Below are positions 1 to 9,329 of a stretch of DNA of 64,000 nt, piece after piece. Within the stretch, counting starts at the first letter, position 1. The number at the start of each line of letters is the position of its first letter. The position numbers and the translations under genes were made by a program. Origin of the DNA: Chromatocurvus sp964613795 (GTDB taxonomy: Bacteria > Pseudomonadota > Gammaproteobacteria > Pseudomonadales > Halieaceae); the NCBI GenBank assembly GCA_964613795.1, contig CAZTJR010000015.1, forward strand, positions 5,225 to 69,224, written 5' to 3'. The notes under the pieces are model-generated. The model saw only the letters and a program-made list of their open reading frames with translations, ran no database searches and had not been told where the DNA came from.

Positions 1-100
1 AAAAAACTACTCACATCGAATCTGCTAGCCATATTCATGTTCTCACCGATAGTCTCATCGAATATAGAGGAATCGGCCACATGGGGCAACGACCCGTCCT

Positions 101-1144
101 TCAAGGCGCGGGATTTGCATGGTGCCGGTGGATGGCGTTGATGGCGCGCAGGCGGTCCCGGTCAAGGGTGAGGTCGATGCTGTCGATGTTGGTTGTGAGC
201 TGCTCGAGGGTGGTGGCGCCGATGATGTTGCTGGTGGCGAAGCGCTGCTGGTTGACGAAGGCCAGTGCCATCTGCGCCGGGTCCAGCCCCATTTCCCGGG
301 CCAGCGTCACATAAGCTTCGGTGGCACTTTGCGCCGCCGGTCGCTGGTAGCGGTCGAAGCGTTCGAAAAGCGCCAGCCGCGAGCCTTCCGGTCGGGCGCC
401 GTTCAGGTACTTCCCGCTGAGCATGCCGAAAGCCAGCGGCGAGTAGGCCAGCAGGCCGACCTGCTCCCGGATGGCGATTTCTGCCAGACCCACTTCAAAA
501 GTGCGGTTGAGGAGATTGTAGGGGTTCTGGATGCTGACGATGCGCGGCAGATTCTTTTCCCGGGCGAGGCGCAGATACTCGAGAACGCCCCAGGGCGTTT
601 CATTGGAAATTCCGATATGGCGGACCTTGCCGGCCTGTACCAGTTCGCCCAATGCCGACAGGGTTTCCTCAATGGCGACACCGTTATCGTCACTATGCAG
701 GTAGCCCAGGCGTCCGAAAAAATTGGTCGCACGCTCCGGCCAGTGCACCTGATACAGATCGACGTGGTCCGTCTGCAGCCGGCTGAGGGAGTCATCGATC
801 GCCTGATGTATCTGCGCGCGGTCGAGGCGCGGTCCGCCGCGAAGATGGTCAACGCCCGCGTTGCCTTCAGCGCGCCCGGCAACCTTGGTCGCGAGTACGA
901 TATCGTTGCGCCTGCCGCTGCGCGCCAGCCAGTTACCGATAAAGCGCTCGGTTTCACCCTGGGTATCGGCGCGCGGTGGCACCGGATACATTTCAGCCGT
1001 ATCGATGAAATTCACGCCGCGTGACAGAGCGTAATCCAGCTGCGCCGCCGCGTCTTCAGCTGTGTTCTGCTGGCCATAGGTCATGGTGCCGAGGCAGATC
1101 ACGCTGACATCGATATCCGTGCTGCCCAGTTTCCGGTATTGCAT
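101..1144 (-). CDS. Aldo/keto reductase, Tas-like
   Basis: A 347-residue NADPH-dependent aldo/keto reductase of the Tas type, expected to be a cytosolic TIM barrel reducing carbonyl compounds. The catalytic tetrad is visible as Asp48 and Tyr53 (FIDTAEMY), Lys87 (LATKVAG) and His134 (YQVHWPE). Full length for the family. The ATG is preceded by GAGGA with 9 bases of spacing. It is the last gene of a minus-strand run (5014 to 101) with gaps of 19, 27 and 38 bases, so it is probably co-transcribed with the metal pumps; a role in metal or oxidative stress is only an inference from that position. The physiological substrate cannot be read from the sequence. Confidence 0.93.
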   Translation of the reverse strand: MQYRKLGSTDIDVSVICLGTMTYGQQNTAEDAAAQLDYALSRGVNFIDTAEMYPVPPRADTQGETERFIGNWLARSGRRNDIVLATKVAGRAEGNAGVDHLRGGPRLDRAQIHQAIDDSLSRLQTDHVDLYQVHWPERATNFFGRLGYLHSDDNGVAIEETLSALGELVQAGKVRHIGISNETPWGVLEYLRLAREKNLPRIVSIQNPYNLLNRTFEVGLAEIAIREQVGLLAYSPLAFGMLSGKYLNGARPEGSRLALFERFDRYQRPAAQSATEAYVTLAREMGLDPAQMALAFVNQQRFATSNIIGATTLEQLTTNIDSIDLTLDRDRLRAINAIHRHHANPAP

Positions 1145-1182
1145 TGGTTGACGTCCTCGTTGCCGTTAATGGAATCGCGCGG

Positions 1183-2136
1183 TCAGTCCGCGAGGGTTTC
1201 TTCCTGGCGGATCTCGTTTAGCCCGGCCGGGTCCTGGTGAATCACGACATCCGCGCCGGGTATCTCTTTCTTGATGGCAGCAGTCACTTCATCGGCTATG
1301 CGGTGCGCCTGACGCAGTGACAGGTCGCCGTCAAGCTCCAGGTGCAGCTCGATAAAGTCCACTCGACCGGAGCTCCGGGTGCGCAGGTCGTGGACGCCAT
1401 ACACGCCGGCGTGACGGTTCGCCGTGTCGCGAACCAACTGCCGTCGGTCCTCAGGGAGTTCGCGATCGAGCAGTTCGCTGAGAGCGTCGCTCATAATGTG
1501 GCGCGCGGTGAGCAGAATGTAGATGGCGATGCCGCAGGCAAACAGCGGATCCATGCCCGACCAGCCCAAGTGCGCGAGTATCAGCGCCAGAATGACCGCG
1601 CTGTTGGTCAGCAGGTCTGTGCGATAGTGCAGTGCGTCGGCGCGGATGGCGGCGGAATGTGTGCGGCGTATGACATAGTGCTGCAACGCCAGCAGCGCCA
1701 GCGTGGCGACAATGGTGAACAGCATCACCGCAATACCGATCTCCAGCGTTGGCAGCTCCCGCGGCGTCATCAGTCGCTTGCCGGCCTCAATGAGCAGATA
1801 GATCCCCGAGACAATAATCAGGGTGCTCTGCGCGAGCGCCGAGATGGACTCGGCCTTGCCATGGCCAAAGCGATGCTTGCGGTCGGCCGGGGCCAGCGCG
1901 TAGCGCACGGCGAACAGGTTTAGTAGTGAGGCACCGGAATCCATTACCGAGTCTATCAGCGACGCGAGGATGCTCATGGAGCCGGTCTGCGCATAGGCGA
2001 CCGCTTTCGCCAGAATAAGCGTCATGGCGACCGCCGCGGAGGCATTTGTGGCAAGTCGCATCAGGCGCGCCGCATCGTCGGGGGCTAGAGGTGTCTCGGC
2101 CATGCTGGATTGCTTGCCTTTTGAAGCGTTCATCAT
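1183..2136 (-). CDS. Cation diffusion facilitator (FieF-like metal exporter)
   Basis: A 317-residue inner-membrane metal/proton antiporter. Six hydrophobic segments lie in the first two thirds, followed by a hydrophilic CDF C-terminal domain ending near HQDPAG. The transport-site residues match the FieF pattern: Asp pair in LIDSVMDSG, a HRFGHGKAE loop, and His/Asp in ALHYRTDLLTN. Expected to export Zn2+, Fe2+ or similar ions; the metal cannot be assigned. Second-last gene of the four-gene metal operon, 27 bases after the Cu-ATPase. Start is uncertain: the ATG at 2136 has no clear Shine-Dalgarno, and an in-frame ATG at 2103 preceded by AAGG is a possible alternative. Confidence 0.92.
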   Translation of the reverse strand: MMNASKGKQSSMAETPLAPDDAARLMRLATNASAAVAMTLILAKAVAYAQTGSMSILASLIDSVMDSGASLLNLFAVRYALAPADRKHRFGHGKAESISALAQSTLIIVSGIYLLIEAGKRLMTPRELPTLEIGIAVMLFTIVATLALLALQHYVIRRTHSAAIRADALHYRTDLLTNSAVILALILAHLGWSGMDPLFACGIAIYILLTARHIMSDALSELLDRELPEDRRQLVRDTANRHAGVYGVHDLRTRSSGRVDFIELHLELDGDLSLRQAHRIADEVTAAIKKEIPGADVVIHQDPAGLNEIRQEETLAD

Positions 2137-2163
2137 TATGCCATTGATGGCCTGCTGCCGTTA

Positions 2164-4440
2164 TCAGGTGCCTCGCAGCGGCTGGAATCGGCGCAGTCGC
2201 AGCGCATTGACGAGAACAAATACGCTGGAAAGGGCCATGGCGCCGGCGGCAAAGACAGGCGACAGCAGCACCCCTATGGCGGGGTAGAGTGCGCCGGCCG
2301 CGACCGGTATCAGCAGGGTGTTGTAGGCAAAGGCCCAGAACAGGTTCTGGCGAATATTACGCAGGGTTGCCTGAGAGAGAGCCGTCGCGGTAGCGACGCC
2401 GCTCAGATCACCGGACATCAGAATGATGTCAGCGGCTTCGATGGCGATGTCGGTGCCGGTGCCGATCGCGATGCCGATATCGGCTTCTGCAAGTGCTGGC
2501 GCATCGTTGATACCGTCGCCGACGAACGCCAGGCTGCCGTGAGCGTGCCTGAGCTGACGAACGGCGTCGACCTTGCCGTCGGGCATGACACCGGCGATCA
2601 CGTCGTCGATCTCGAGCTCACGGGCAATGGCCTCGGCCGTGGCCCGGTTGTCGCCGGTAATCATTGCCACTTTCAGACCCAGATCGCGCAGTCTCCTGAT
2701 TGCCCGGGGTGTGGTCTCCCGGAGCGGGTCATCCACCGCCAGAAGCGCGGCAACGACCCCATCGATCGCCACATACACCGGCGATCGCGCCCGGCTTTCG
2801 AGCCGACCGGCGTCGTCGGCGACGCTGTCAATGCCGATGGCATTGCGCGCCATGTAGTCGGCGCTGCCGACAAGCACGGCCTTTCCCTGCACGCTGGCCG
2901 CAATGCCGAGACCCGCCTGCGCCGAAAACCCGCGGCTTTCAGGCACGGACACCGCTTCCTCATCGGCAGCGTCGGCGATTGCGCGGGCCAGCGGATGCTC
3001 CGACCGGGATTCAGCGGCGGCGACCATCCCCAGCACCTGGCTTCTCTCATGGCCCTCGGCGAGAATCAGGTCGGTAAGAGCAGGCCGGCCCTCTGTGAGG
3101 GTGCCGGTCTTGTCCAGCGCCACGACCCGGCAATCCCGCAGCCGCTGCAGGGCATCGCCGCGGCGGAAGAGGATGCCGAGTTCCGCGCCCTTGCCGCTTG
3201 CCACAGTGATAGAGGTCGGTGTTGCCAGGCCCATCGCACAGGGACAGGCGATAATGAGAACGGACACCGCACTGACCAGCGCGAACGTCAGCGCGGGTTC
3301 CGGGCCCGTGAACAGCCAGGCCAGAAACGTGATGCCAGCGGCGGCCATGACTGCGGGGACAAACCAGAGGGTAACGCGATCAACCAGAGCCTGGATGGGC
3401 AGCTTCGCGCCCTGTGCCTGCTCCACCATGTCGATGATCCGGGCGAGTACCGTATCGCTGCCGACGGCGGTTGCACGAAAGGTGAATGCGCCGGTCTGGT
3501 TGATCGTCCCGCCGACCACCTCGCTGTCTGCAGACTTCATCACCGGCACCGGCTCGCCGCTGATCATGGACTCATCGACGTAGCTTTCGCCGTCGACGAC
3601 ATCACCGTCTACCGGAATCCGCTCGCCGGGTCGCACTTCGATCAGGTCGCCCCTAGACACGGCCTCGATCGGAATGTCCTCGCTGGATCCGTCGCGCCGG
3701 ACGCGCGCGGTACGCGCCTGCAGGGACACGAGTCGCGCGATGGCCTGCGATGTGCGCCCCCTCGCGCGCGCCTCCAGATAGCGGCCCAGCAGGATCAGCG
3801 TTACGATCACTGCGGCCGCCTCGTAATACACGTTGACGGTGCCTGCGGGCAGCAGCCAGGGTGCGAACGTGGCGATGACCGAGTAAGCGAAGGCCGCCAG
3901 TGTTCCCAGCGCCACCAGTGAATTCATATCGGGCGCCAGTCGCAGAAGCGCGGGTATGCCGATGCGGTAGAACATGCGGCCCGGAAATAGCAGCACCAGG
4001 GCGGTTAGCACACACTGCAGAGACCAGCTCCACTGCTGACCGATGCTCTGTTCCAGGGTGTGCTGAAACCCCGGTACCAGGTGGGACGTCATCTCGATCA
4101 GAAAGACTGGCAGCGTCAGCGCGGCCGCCAGAGCAGTGTCGCGGCCGAGCGTCTGGCGTTCACTGTCCAGGCGCTGCTTGAGCTGCGTATCGCCGCGAGC
4201 GTGCGCCGGTTCCCGGCAGCGCGCGGGGTAGCCCGCATTCTCGAGGGCCTTGATCAGGTCACCCGCGCTGGCATCGCCTTCTACGGTCGCGTTCCCCGTG
4301 GCAAGGTTGACTGAGGCGTTTTGCGCACCGGGGACCGACAGCAGTGCTTTTTCCACGCGCCCGACACAGGACGCACAGTGCATTCCCTCTACAGCAAGGC
4401 GGGTGTCGGCGGTGGCGACGGAGGATGGGTTGTTGGTCAC
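2164..4440 (-). CDS. copA: Copper-translocating P1B-type ATPase
   Basis: A 758-residue ATP-driven Cu+ exporter of the inner membrane. One N-terminal heavy-metal-associated domain carries GMHCASC (Cys22, Cys25). Then come the actuator loop SGEP (about 294-297), the transmembrane metal site CPC (399-401), the phosphorylated Asp443 in DKTGT, HP in SEHPLA (about 482) and the hinge GDGINDAP (641-648). The late-helix motifs AYN (about 707) and MALSS (about 735) are those of Cu+ rather than Zn2+ pumps. The start is GTG with only a weak ribosome site. It lies 19 bases after the gene at 4460-5014 and 27 bases before the CDF pump, forming one metal-efflux operon. No adjacent CueR-like regulator is present. 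Confidence 0.96.
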   Translation of the reverse strand: MTNNPSSVATADTRLAVEGMHCASCVGRVEKALLSVPGAQNASVNLATGNATVEGDASAGDLIKALENAGYPARCREPAHARGDTQLKQRLDSERQTLGRDTALAAALTLPVFLIEMTSHLVPGFQHTLEQSIGQQWSWSLQCVLTALVLLFPGRMFYRIGIPALLRLAPDMNSLVALGTLAAFAYSVIATFAPWLLPAGTVNVYYEAAAVIVTLILLGRYLEARARGRTSQAIARLVSLQARTARVRRDGSSEDIPIEAVSRGDLIEVRPGERIPVDGDVVDGESYVDESMISGEPVPVMKSADSEVVGGTINQTGAFTFRATAVGSDTVLARIIDMVEQAQGAKLPIQALVDRVTLWFVPAVMAAAGITFLAWLFTGPEPALTFALVSAVSVLIIACPCAMGLATPTSITVASGKGAELGILFRRGDALQRLRDCRVVALDKTGTLTEGRPALTDLILAEGHERSQVLGMVAAAESRSEHPLARAIADAADEEAVSVPESRGFSAQAGLGIAASVQGKAVLVGSADYMARNAIGIDSVADDAGRLESRARSPVYVAIDGVVAALLAVDDPLRETTPRAIRRLRDLGLKVAMITGDNRATAEAIARELEIDDVIAGVMPDGKVDAVRQLRHAHGSLAFVGDGINDAPALAEADIGIAIGTGTDIAIEAADIILMSGDLSGVATATALSQATLRNIRQNLFWAFAYNTLLIPVAAGALYPAIGVLLSPVFAAGAMALSSVFVLVNALRLRRFQPLRGT

Positions 4441-4459
4441 GGTTATCTGGTGGGCGTTG

Positions 4460-5014
4460 TCAGGGGCCTCGACGAATCAACTCCCTGAGCTGGTTTTCGC
4501 CGACGATTACCCAGCCCGGGGCAGGCTCGCCCTCGCCCGCAGGCGCGAGGTGGGGATGACGTCCAACAACGTCGTCCAGGGCGTGCTCCTGATCATCCTC
4601 GATGTCGACCAGCAGGACATGGCGGTTGTTGCGGATGGTGTCCTCGAAGCGCTTGAAGCGGCGGTTCTTTTCCTGGAACCCGAGAAAGCCACCTTCCCAG
4701 GCACAGAAACCGAATATGACAATCGCCAGAAAAATGAATGGCGTCCAGCCAACCGTTTCTGCCCAGCCCATGGCAAACGTCACTGCGATGACCAGCAGCG
4801 CTCCCCCGACGCCGATTGCCAGCCCCCACAGCCCACTGTTGACCACGTCAGATTTCATGACCTCTGCCACCGGGTGCAGGTGGTGCTTTTCGAGCTCTGC
4901 ATCACTGTTAGTGAGCACATGTATCTGGGGCAGCGTGATGCCCTGTTCCTGAAGCTCCTGCTGAACGGTCTCGAGATCTTCCAGGTTTTCGCCGATGAAA
5001 TAGTGTCGCTTCAT
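4460..5014 (-). CDS. Two-TM conserved protein leading the metal operon
   Basis: 184 residues, product not assigned to a function. A soluble N-terminal part (1-55; starts MKRHYFIGENLED) is followed by two membrane helices (about 60-83 and 90-110) and a cytosolic tail with a second alpha/beta-like segment (residues about 110-184). The layout resembles small proteobacterial stress-type proteins in which two Mg-transporter or GsiB/17M-like half domains flank a TM hairpin, but I cannot name the family with certainty. ATG preceded by AAGGA at 8 bases. As first gene of the operon with the Cu-ATPase and CDF pump, it is likely co-regulated with them and may modulate metal or envelope stress responses (inference). 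Confidence 0.75.
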   Translation of the reverse strand: MKRHYFIGENLEDLETVQQELQEQGITLPQIHVLTNSDAELEKHHLHPVAEVMKSDVVNSGLWGLAIGVGGALLVIAVTFAMGWAETVGWTPFIFLAIVIFGFCAWEGGFLGFQEKNRRFKRFEDTIRNNRHVLLVDIEDDQEHALDDVVGRHPHLAPAGEGEPAPGWVIVGENQLRELIRRGP

Positions 5015-5069
5015 ACACGGTTCCTTTTCTCTGATGAAGAAGGTGTGTTCGCTGCAACGTTACGCCCAC

Positions 5070-5098
5070 AGCATAAACAAGGCCGTATGTGTCTACAA
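5070..5098 (-). promoter_or_regulatory. Candidate sigma-70 promoter for the metal operon
   Basis: On the minus strand, TTGTAG (5098-5093) and TATGCT (5075-5070) are separated by 17 bases, about 55 bases upstream of the ATG at 5014. Match is moderate (3/6 and 4/6). I see no CueR- or MerR-type dyad here. Confidence 0.3.
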
Positions 5099-5207
5099 GG
5101 TGGCGTGGATCGCGTCGACTGTCTCAGGTGGTACGCAACGCGATGTTTGACCTTTTGCACCGTCTTGGCGACAGTAAGTGCTTAATCGTGACTTTAGGAG
5201 CTATCGC

Positions 5208-5666
5208 ATGAAAGCGGAAACGGTCGAAGACCTTATCAACTGGACGCGCGATACGCATGGCGTGCTGGCTCGGCTGCTGCGCGAGAACGCCGATCAGCAA
5301 TCGCGCACCCAATCCGAGTTGTTGATGCGCTATCTGGCCGACCATGAGGCGGCGCTGGAAAAAATGGTGAGCAAGTACGAGGGACGCGCCGACCAGAGCT
5401 CGCTGGGAACCTGGGTTTATGACTACGTGACAGAAAACCCGGTGACTATCGACAATCTGGATGCAGACGAACACGGTGAGTCGGACATCGAGGAAATCAG
5501 CGCCACCATTTTTGCGGCGCACAAACAGCTGATTGAGCTCTACCGCTACCTGCTCGGTCGCGCGGACACGCCGGAGTTGCGCGACCTGATCGAAGAGCTG
5601 CTGGCGCTCGAGCAGCATGAGTCTATGCGCCTGGCCTATCAGGTCAACCGTGCTGCCGATCTCTAG
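5208..5666 (+). CDS. Conserved all-helical protein, function unknown
   Basis: 152 residues, predicted almost wholly alpha-helical with repeated His/Glu-bearing helices (RYLADHEAALEKM, AAHKQLIELYRYLLG, LLALEQHESMRLAYQ), reminiscent of ferritin-like or hemerythrin-like four-helix bundles. Similar proteins occur in marine Gammaproteobacteria and are sometimes labelled ATPase, but I see no P-loop. The start at 5208 is chosen over an in-frame GTG at 5178 because TTAGGAG lies 7 bases upstream. Divergent from the metal operon, sharing the 5015-5207 intergenic region, so it may respond to the same stress. No signal peptide. Confidence 0.78.
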   Translation: MKAETVEDLINWTRDTHGVLARLLRENADQQSRTQSELLMRYLADHEAALEKMVSKYEGRADQSSLGTWVYDYVTENPVTIDNLDADEHGESDIEEISATIFAAHKQLIELYRYLLGRADTPELRDLIEELLALEQHESMRLAYQVNRAADL

Positions 5667-5729
5667 TGGACAATAGGTAAGCCGCCAGTCCGTTAAACTT
5701 TGGGCTTCAGGAGTCGGGAAGGTCACGTT

Positions 5730-6395
5730 TTGTACATTGATCCTGCGTTACTGCCCTCGTGGCTGCCCCTGCTGGTGCTGCTGCTCATCCTGCCGTGGCT
5801 GGCCTGTGCCGCCTGGTACGTACCCTGGCTTGCATTGAAGGAGGCGCCGTCCCGCATACACCTGGTGGCGGGGGGCAGCGTTGCCTGCCTGTTCCTCTGG
5901 TTGCTGAACGTGCGCGGTATTGAGGATCTGGTATTTCACCTGCTCGGCATGACCACGCTGACGCTGCTGCTTGGCTGGAGTCTGGCCACGTTGTCGGGAA
6001 CCGTTGTTCTGGTCGCCTACCTTGTCATTTCGGACCTGTCACTCGCCGGTTTTGCGCCGGCCTGGGTCTTTACCGTGGGATTGCCCGCTGCCGTTACCTG
6101 GGCCGTCGGTCGCTGTCTGTACCGGTCGGCGTTGCGTAACCCCTTCTTTTTTATCCTCGGCGCCGGCTTTGCGGGCGGTGCCCTGGTAGTACTGGTAGAC
6201 GCCATTGTTGCACTCTGCCTCTTCAGTGCCGTGGGCCTCGCTACCTGGACAGCACGGGCGCTGGAGCTGTTTCCCGTGCTGTTCCTGATCATGTTTTCCG
6301 AGGGCTTTGTCAACGGTATGTGTGTCTCGGCACTCGCCGTGTTCTACCCATCGTGGATGAAGACGCTGGATGAACATTTCTATTTCGGAGAATGA
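5730..6395 (+). CDS. CbiM-like energy-coupling-factor membrane protein
   Basis: About 221 residues, six to seven hydrophobic segments, resembling the ECF-transporter permease/CbiM-like family found alone in many Gammaproteobacteria. The C-terminal segment LIMFSEGFVNGMCVSALAVF followed by YPSW is the recognisable family signature. No ATPase or EcfT partner gene is adjacent, so it may function alone or with a component elsewhere; cobalt/nickel or cobalamin-linked uptake is an inference from the family. Start is ambiguous: the open frame reaches a TTG at 5700, but a TTG at 5730 preceded by GGGAAGG is better placed. No cobalamin riboswitch is seen upstream. Confidence 0.75.
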   Translation: MYIDPALLPSWLPLLVLLLILPWLACAAWYVPWLALKEAPSRIHLVAGGSVACLFLWLLNVRGIEDLVFHLLGMTTLTLLLGWSLATLSGTVVLVAYLVISDLSLAGFAPAWVFTVGLPAAVTWAVGRCLYRSALRNPFFFILGAGFAGGALVVLVDAIVALCLFSAVGLATWTARALELFPVLFLIMFSEGFVNGMCVSALAVFYPSWMKTLDEHFYFGE

Positions 6396-6495
6396 CCGCG
6401 GCTTGCTGCAAAGATAGCCCTGATAGGAGGCGCAGCCGAGGGAGGCAAGCGGTGTTCGCTGGTCGGCGATCTCGACACCCTCGGCGGTAAGCTGC

Positions 6496-6993
6496 CTATC
6501 CGGCGCGGACCTCTTCCAGCTCGCCGCTCTCGACGTGATACACGAAACCGCGCACCGCATCCTTGTGCGGCACGAAGGGGCTATGCTGTATGCGTCGCAT
6601 GGACTGCCGGACATCCTCTGCCGGGTCCTTGAACGCCTCTAGCGCGAACGGTGGCCGCAGGCCGGTATCGTCTTCTATCTGCGCCTTCACGGCGTCATCA
6701 GTGAAGGTGAGCATGCCGCAGTCTGTGTGGTGAATGAGCATGATTTCCCGCGTACCCAACAGTCGCTGGGAAATCGCCAGGGAGCGAATGACGTCGTCGG
6801 TCACTACGCCACCGGCGTTGCGGATGACGTGGGCATCACCTTCTTCCAGTCCCAGCAAACGACCGGTTTCGATACGGGCGTCCATGCAGGCGACCACCGC
6901 GATCTGTTTACCGGGCGGCATGGGCGTTTCACCTTTGTCGAAATGCTCGGTATAGCGCTGATTATTGTTGAGGAATTCATCGGTTGCTGACAT
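6496..6993 (-). CDS. Beta-class carbonic anhydrase
   Basis: 165 residues catalysing CO2/bicarbonate interconversion in the cytosol. The zinc site is visible as Cys36 (ACMDAR, with the Asp38/Arg40 dyad), His89 and Cys92 (IHHTDCGM). The length matches the short beta-CA type seen in actinobacteria and marine proteobacteria. Start 6993 is preferred to an upstream in-frame ATG at 7041 because CAGGAG lies 7 bases before it and the N-terminus MSATDEFLNNN is typical. Monocistronic; converges with the CbiM-like gene. Confidence 0.95.
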   Translation of the reverse strand: MSATDEFLNNNQRYTEHFDKGETPMPPGKQIAVVACMDARIETGRLLGLEEGDAHVIRNAGGVVTDDVIRSLAISQRLLGTREIMLIHHTDCGMLTFTDDAVKAQIEDDTGLRPPFALEAFKDPAEDVRQSMRRIQHSPFVPHKDAVRGFVYHVESGELEEVRAG

Positions 6994-7073
6994 GGGCTTG
7001 CTCCTGACGGATGGTGTTTGTCTTGTGGCGGCAGGTTGCACCGCAGAATGGGACCTGCCGCCACCGTGCGCGA

Positions 7074-8516
7074 TTACTGCTCGAAGTCCAGCGGCGGCGG
7101 CCCCGGCGGCAGAATGCCGTCATACGTGTAGTCGCCCTTTCGTTCGGCAAATTCTGTCTTGATCTGATCAACCAGCTGGGGATCCTCGAACAGGTCCACC
7201 ATGGTCATGGCCAGCGCCTTTGCGGCATGGACCAGTCCCTTGTGTCCCAGCGACATACCACCGGAGGCCACCACGGCCCAGGAATGCCAGGGCACGCCAC
7301 TCGGCGCGATCGGTGCCGCCAGGCTGATGGTCGGCACCACGTAACTGACGTCGCCAACATCCGTGGATCCGCCGGGCGGGTCATCTTCGGTCTCGCGCAG
7401 CGGCTTGACTTCAGCATCCATGCCCACCTGCGGCTTGCCGGTAGACGCCTGCAGTGTCCGGGCAAACCTGAGTTCCTCTTCCGAGTAACTGATGCCGCCC
7501 AGTGCCTCGAGGTTTGCCTGCAGTGCCGCACCACCGCTGCGATTCGGCAGCAACTCATGCACGCCGGAGATGAGCGATACCTTGTGTTCCACGTTGGCCA
7601 GGATGGCGGCGCCCTCGGCCATTGCCTTAACCCGCTCGTAGACCGGCGTCATGCCCTCGCGACTGCGATCGCGCACGCGTACCCAGATTTTCGCGTAGTC
7701 GGGTACTACGTTCACCACCTTGCCGGCATCCATAATGTGGTAATGGATTCGCACCGTAGGCTGGATGTGTTCGCGATAGGCATTGATGCCATGTGCGTAC
7801 AGTTCGACGGCGTCGCCTGCCGAGCGTCCGTTCCAGGGGTCTGCCGCGGCATGTGCTGATTGACCGTCAAACTCCACAAGAAAATCCACCAGCGCCTGGC
7901 TGCTCTGCACGGACGCCTCCAGCTTATCTGCCGGGTGCCAGTCCATCATAACGTCGACGTCATCGAAGGCGCCGGCCCGAATCATCCACAGCTTGCCGAA
8001 GAATTTCTCCTCCGCCGGTGTGCCGTAATAACGGATGGTGCCACTGAGCTTCCCGGCTTCAATCTGTTCCTTGATAGCGATTGCCGCACCCAGTGAAGCG
8101 GCGCCGAAAACATTGTGTCCACAGCCGTGTCCGGGTTCTCCCTGGGCCAGCGGCGACCGCGTGGGTACCGTGTCCTGGGACAGGCCGGGCAGGGCGTCGA
8201 ACTCGCCCATGATGCCGATAACGGGCTTGCCGCTGCCGTATTCTGCGACGAAGGCGGTGGGTATCTCGCCCGTGCCGCGGCTTACACGGAAGCCGTTTTC
8301 CTCGGCGTGCGCGACCAGCGCATCGGCGGATTGCGTTTCGCGGAAGGCAATTTCCGCGTGGCGCCAGATCTCATCGCTGAGCGCCGTCAGTTCATCGCGG
8401 TGGGCATCCACGGCGGCGACGACCGCGGCCTTGCGCGGATTGTCCACGGCAGCGCCGGCGAGGGCGGGAACAAGCAACAACACTGAAAGTAGCAGGCGTA
8501 GGCGCTTCGAGCTCAT
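7074..8516 (-). CDS. Exported M20-family amidohydrolase (AbgB-like)
   Basis: 480 residues with an N-terminal signal peptide (MSSKRLRLLLSVLLLVPALAGA). An M20D metallopeptidase related to AbgB, which cleaves amide bonds of N-acyl amino acids such as p-aminobenzoyl-glutamate; the actual substrate is unknown. Metal-site motifs: GEFDALPG, GHGCGHN, GTPAEEKF, the dimerisation-domain SAHAAADPW, and the C-terminal GHKGL. The periplasmic location distinguishes it from cytosolic AbgB. ATG preceded by AGGA at 9 bases. One of two exported M20 enzymes in the window (other at 10538-11965). Confidence 0.92.
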   Translation of the reverse strand: MSSKRLRLLLSVLLLVPALAGAAVDNPRKAAVVAAVDAHRDELTALSDEIWRHAEIAFRETQSADALVAHAEENGFRVSRGTGEIPTAFVAEYGSGKPVIGIMGEFDALPGLSQDTVPTRSPLAQGEPGHGCGHNVFGAASLGAAIAIKEQIEAGKLSGTIRYYGTPAEEKFFGKLWMIRAGAFDDVDVMMDWHPADKLEASVQSSQALVDFLVEFDGQSAHAAADPWNGRSAGDAVELYAHGINAYREHIQPTVRIHYHIMDAGKVVNVVPDYAKIWVRVRDRSREGMTPVYERVKAMAEGAAILANVEHKVSLISGVHELLPNRSGGAALQANLEALGGISYSEEELRFARTLQASTGKPQVGMDAEVKPLRETEDDPPGGSTDVGDVSYVVPTISLAAPIAPSGVPWHSWAVVASGGMSLGHKGLVHAAKALAMTMVDLFEDPQLVDQIKTEFAERKGDYTYDGILPPGPPPLDFEQ

Positions 8517-8693
8517 GGTTTCGATCCTGGCGTCTGTAGAGATGGAGAGTAAAGCTACCCGAAGCGCGCCCGGAACACCACTGGCCTTAGCAGCCCTGCA
8601 GCGTCGCCGTCACTCTGGCGCAACTCAGGTTCCACTGGCAATGCGGGCATCGCCTGTGAAAAAGAATAAGAGTACCTGCTGGTGATCCGCCTC

Positions 8694-9329
8694 TCAGAAG
8701 TTGTGAAAGACGTTCAGCTGCAGCTGGTTCTTTGACCAGGGGTCGGTGTCCTGGTGCATGACACCGAACTGCAGTCGGATGCTGTCGGACATCCCATAGC
8801 CAATGGCGGCGTAGGCCCGATTGCGGTCATAGTTGTCCACGCGCCGGCCGTTGCCGATGTCCTTCTCCAGATTCAGGAAAATTTCGTTGTAGAGACTAAG
8901 GTAGATCGCTCCGCGGCCCAGACTGTCCTGGTTCAGCGGGTAGTTGAATGCGAGAAAATAACGGAAACGGTTGCGCGTGCTCTGGCCCTCGACGTCGCGC
9001 TGTTCCAGGCGCAGCCTGTGCGTGACCTGCAACCGGGATCCGATACGATGCGGAATCAGAGCCTCCTGATAGAGTCGGTTCTCCGTGGTGTTCCCGCTGC
9101 GGCTGCCATACTTCCCCGTGGTGATATGGGCGGTGCCGAGGGTCAGTTTCACCGGGGTGTTTTCGGGGCGCCAGGTGAGGCCACCGCGGATCAGCAGCTG
9201 CTCCATGTCGCCGAGCAGATCCCAGTTCCGGTACTGAACGTCGCCCTGCAGACCAAACCGGCTGTCGCTGCGATCGTGATTCCACATGTACATGTACCAG
9301 GCGCCGACTTCATCTTCATCGACCGTGGC
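8694..9329 (-). CDS. DUF2490-type outer-membrane protein, 5' end lost in assembly gap
   Basis: About 212 C-terminal residues are readable before the frame enters the N run. Alternating hydrophobic/aromatic strands and the terminal Phe (QLNVFHNF) are features of an outer-membrane beta barrel. Segments such as VTHRLRLEQRDV, NRFRYFLAFNYPL and NEIFLNLEKD match the DUF2490 pattern (NEIF, LEQR). Function unknown; members are often surface barrels with no known ligand. The N-terminus and signal peptide are missing because of the scaffold join, so the gene start and its relation to the peroxidase on the other side cannot be judged. Confidence 0.75.
   Translation of the reverse strand, partial: ATVDEDEVGAWYMYMWNHDRSDSRFGLQGDVQYRNWDLLGDMEQLLIRGGLTWRPENTPVKLTLGTAHITTGKYGSRSGNTTENRLYQEALIPHRIGSRLQVTHRLRLEQRDVEGQSTRNRFRYFLAFNYPLNQDSLGRGAIYLSLYNEIFLNLEKDIGNGRRVDNYDRNRAYAAIGYGMSDSIRLQFGVMHQDTDPWSKNQLQLNVFHNF

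Noticed and set aside
119..1024. 301-codon plus-strand frame
   Set aside because: Shadow of the aldo/keto reductase on the minus strand, whose catalytic tetrad and ribosome site are clear.
2539..3921. 460-codon plus-strand frame
   Set aside because: Antisense to the Cu-ATPase core; composition is that of a reverse frame, no domain recognised.
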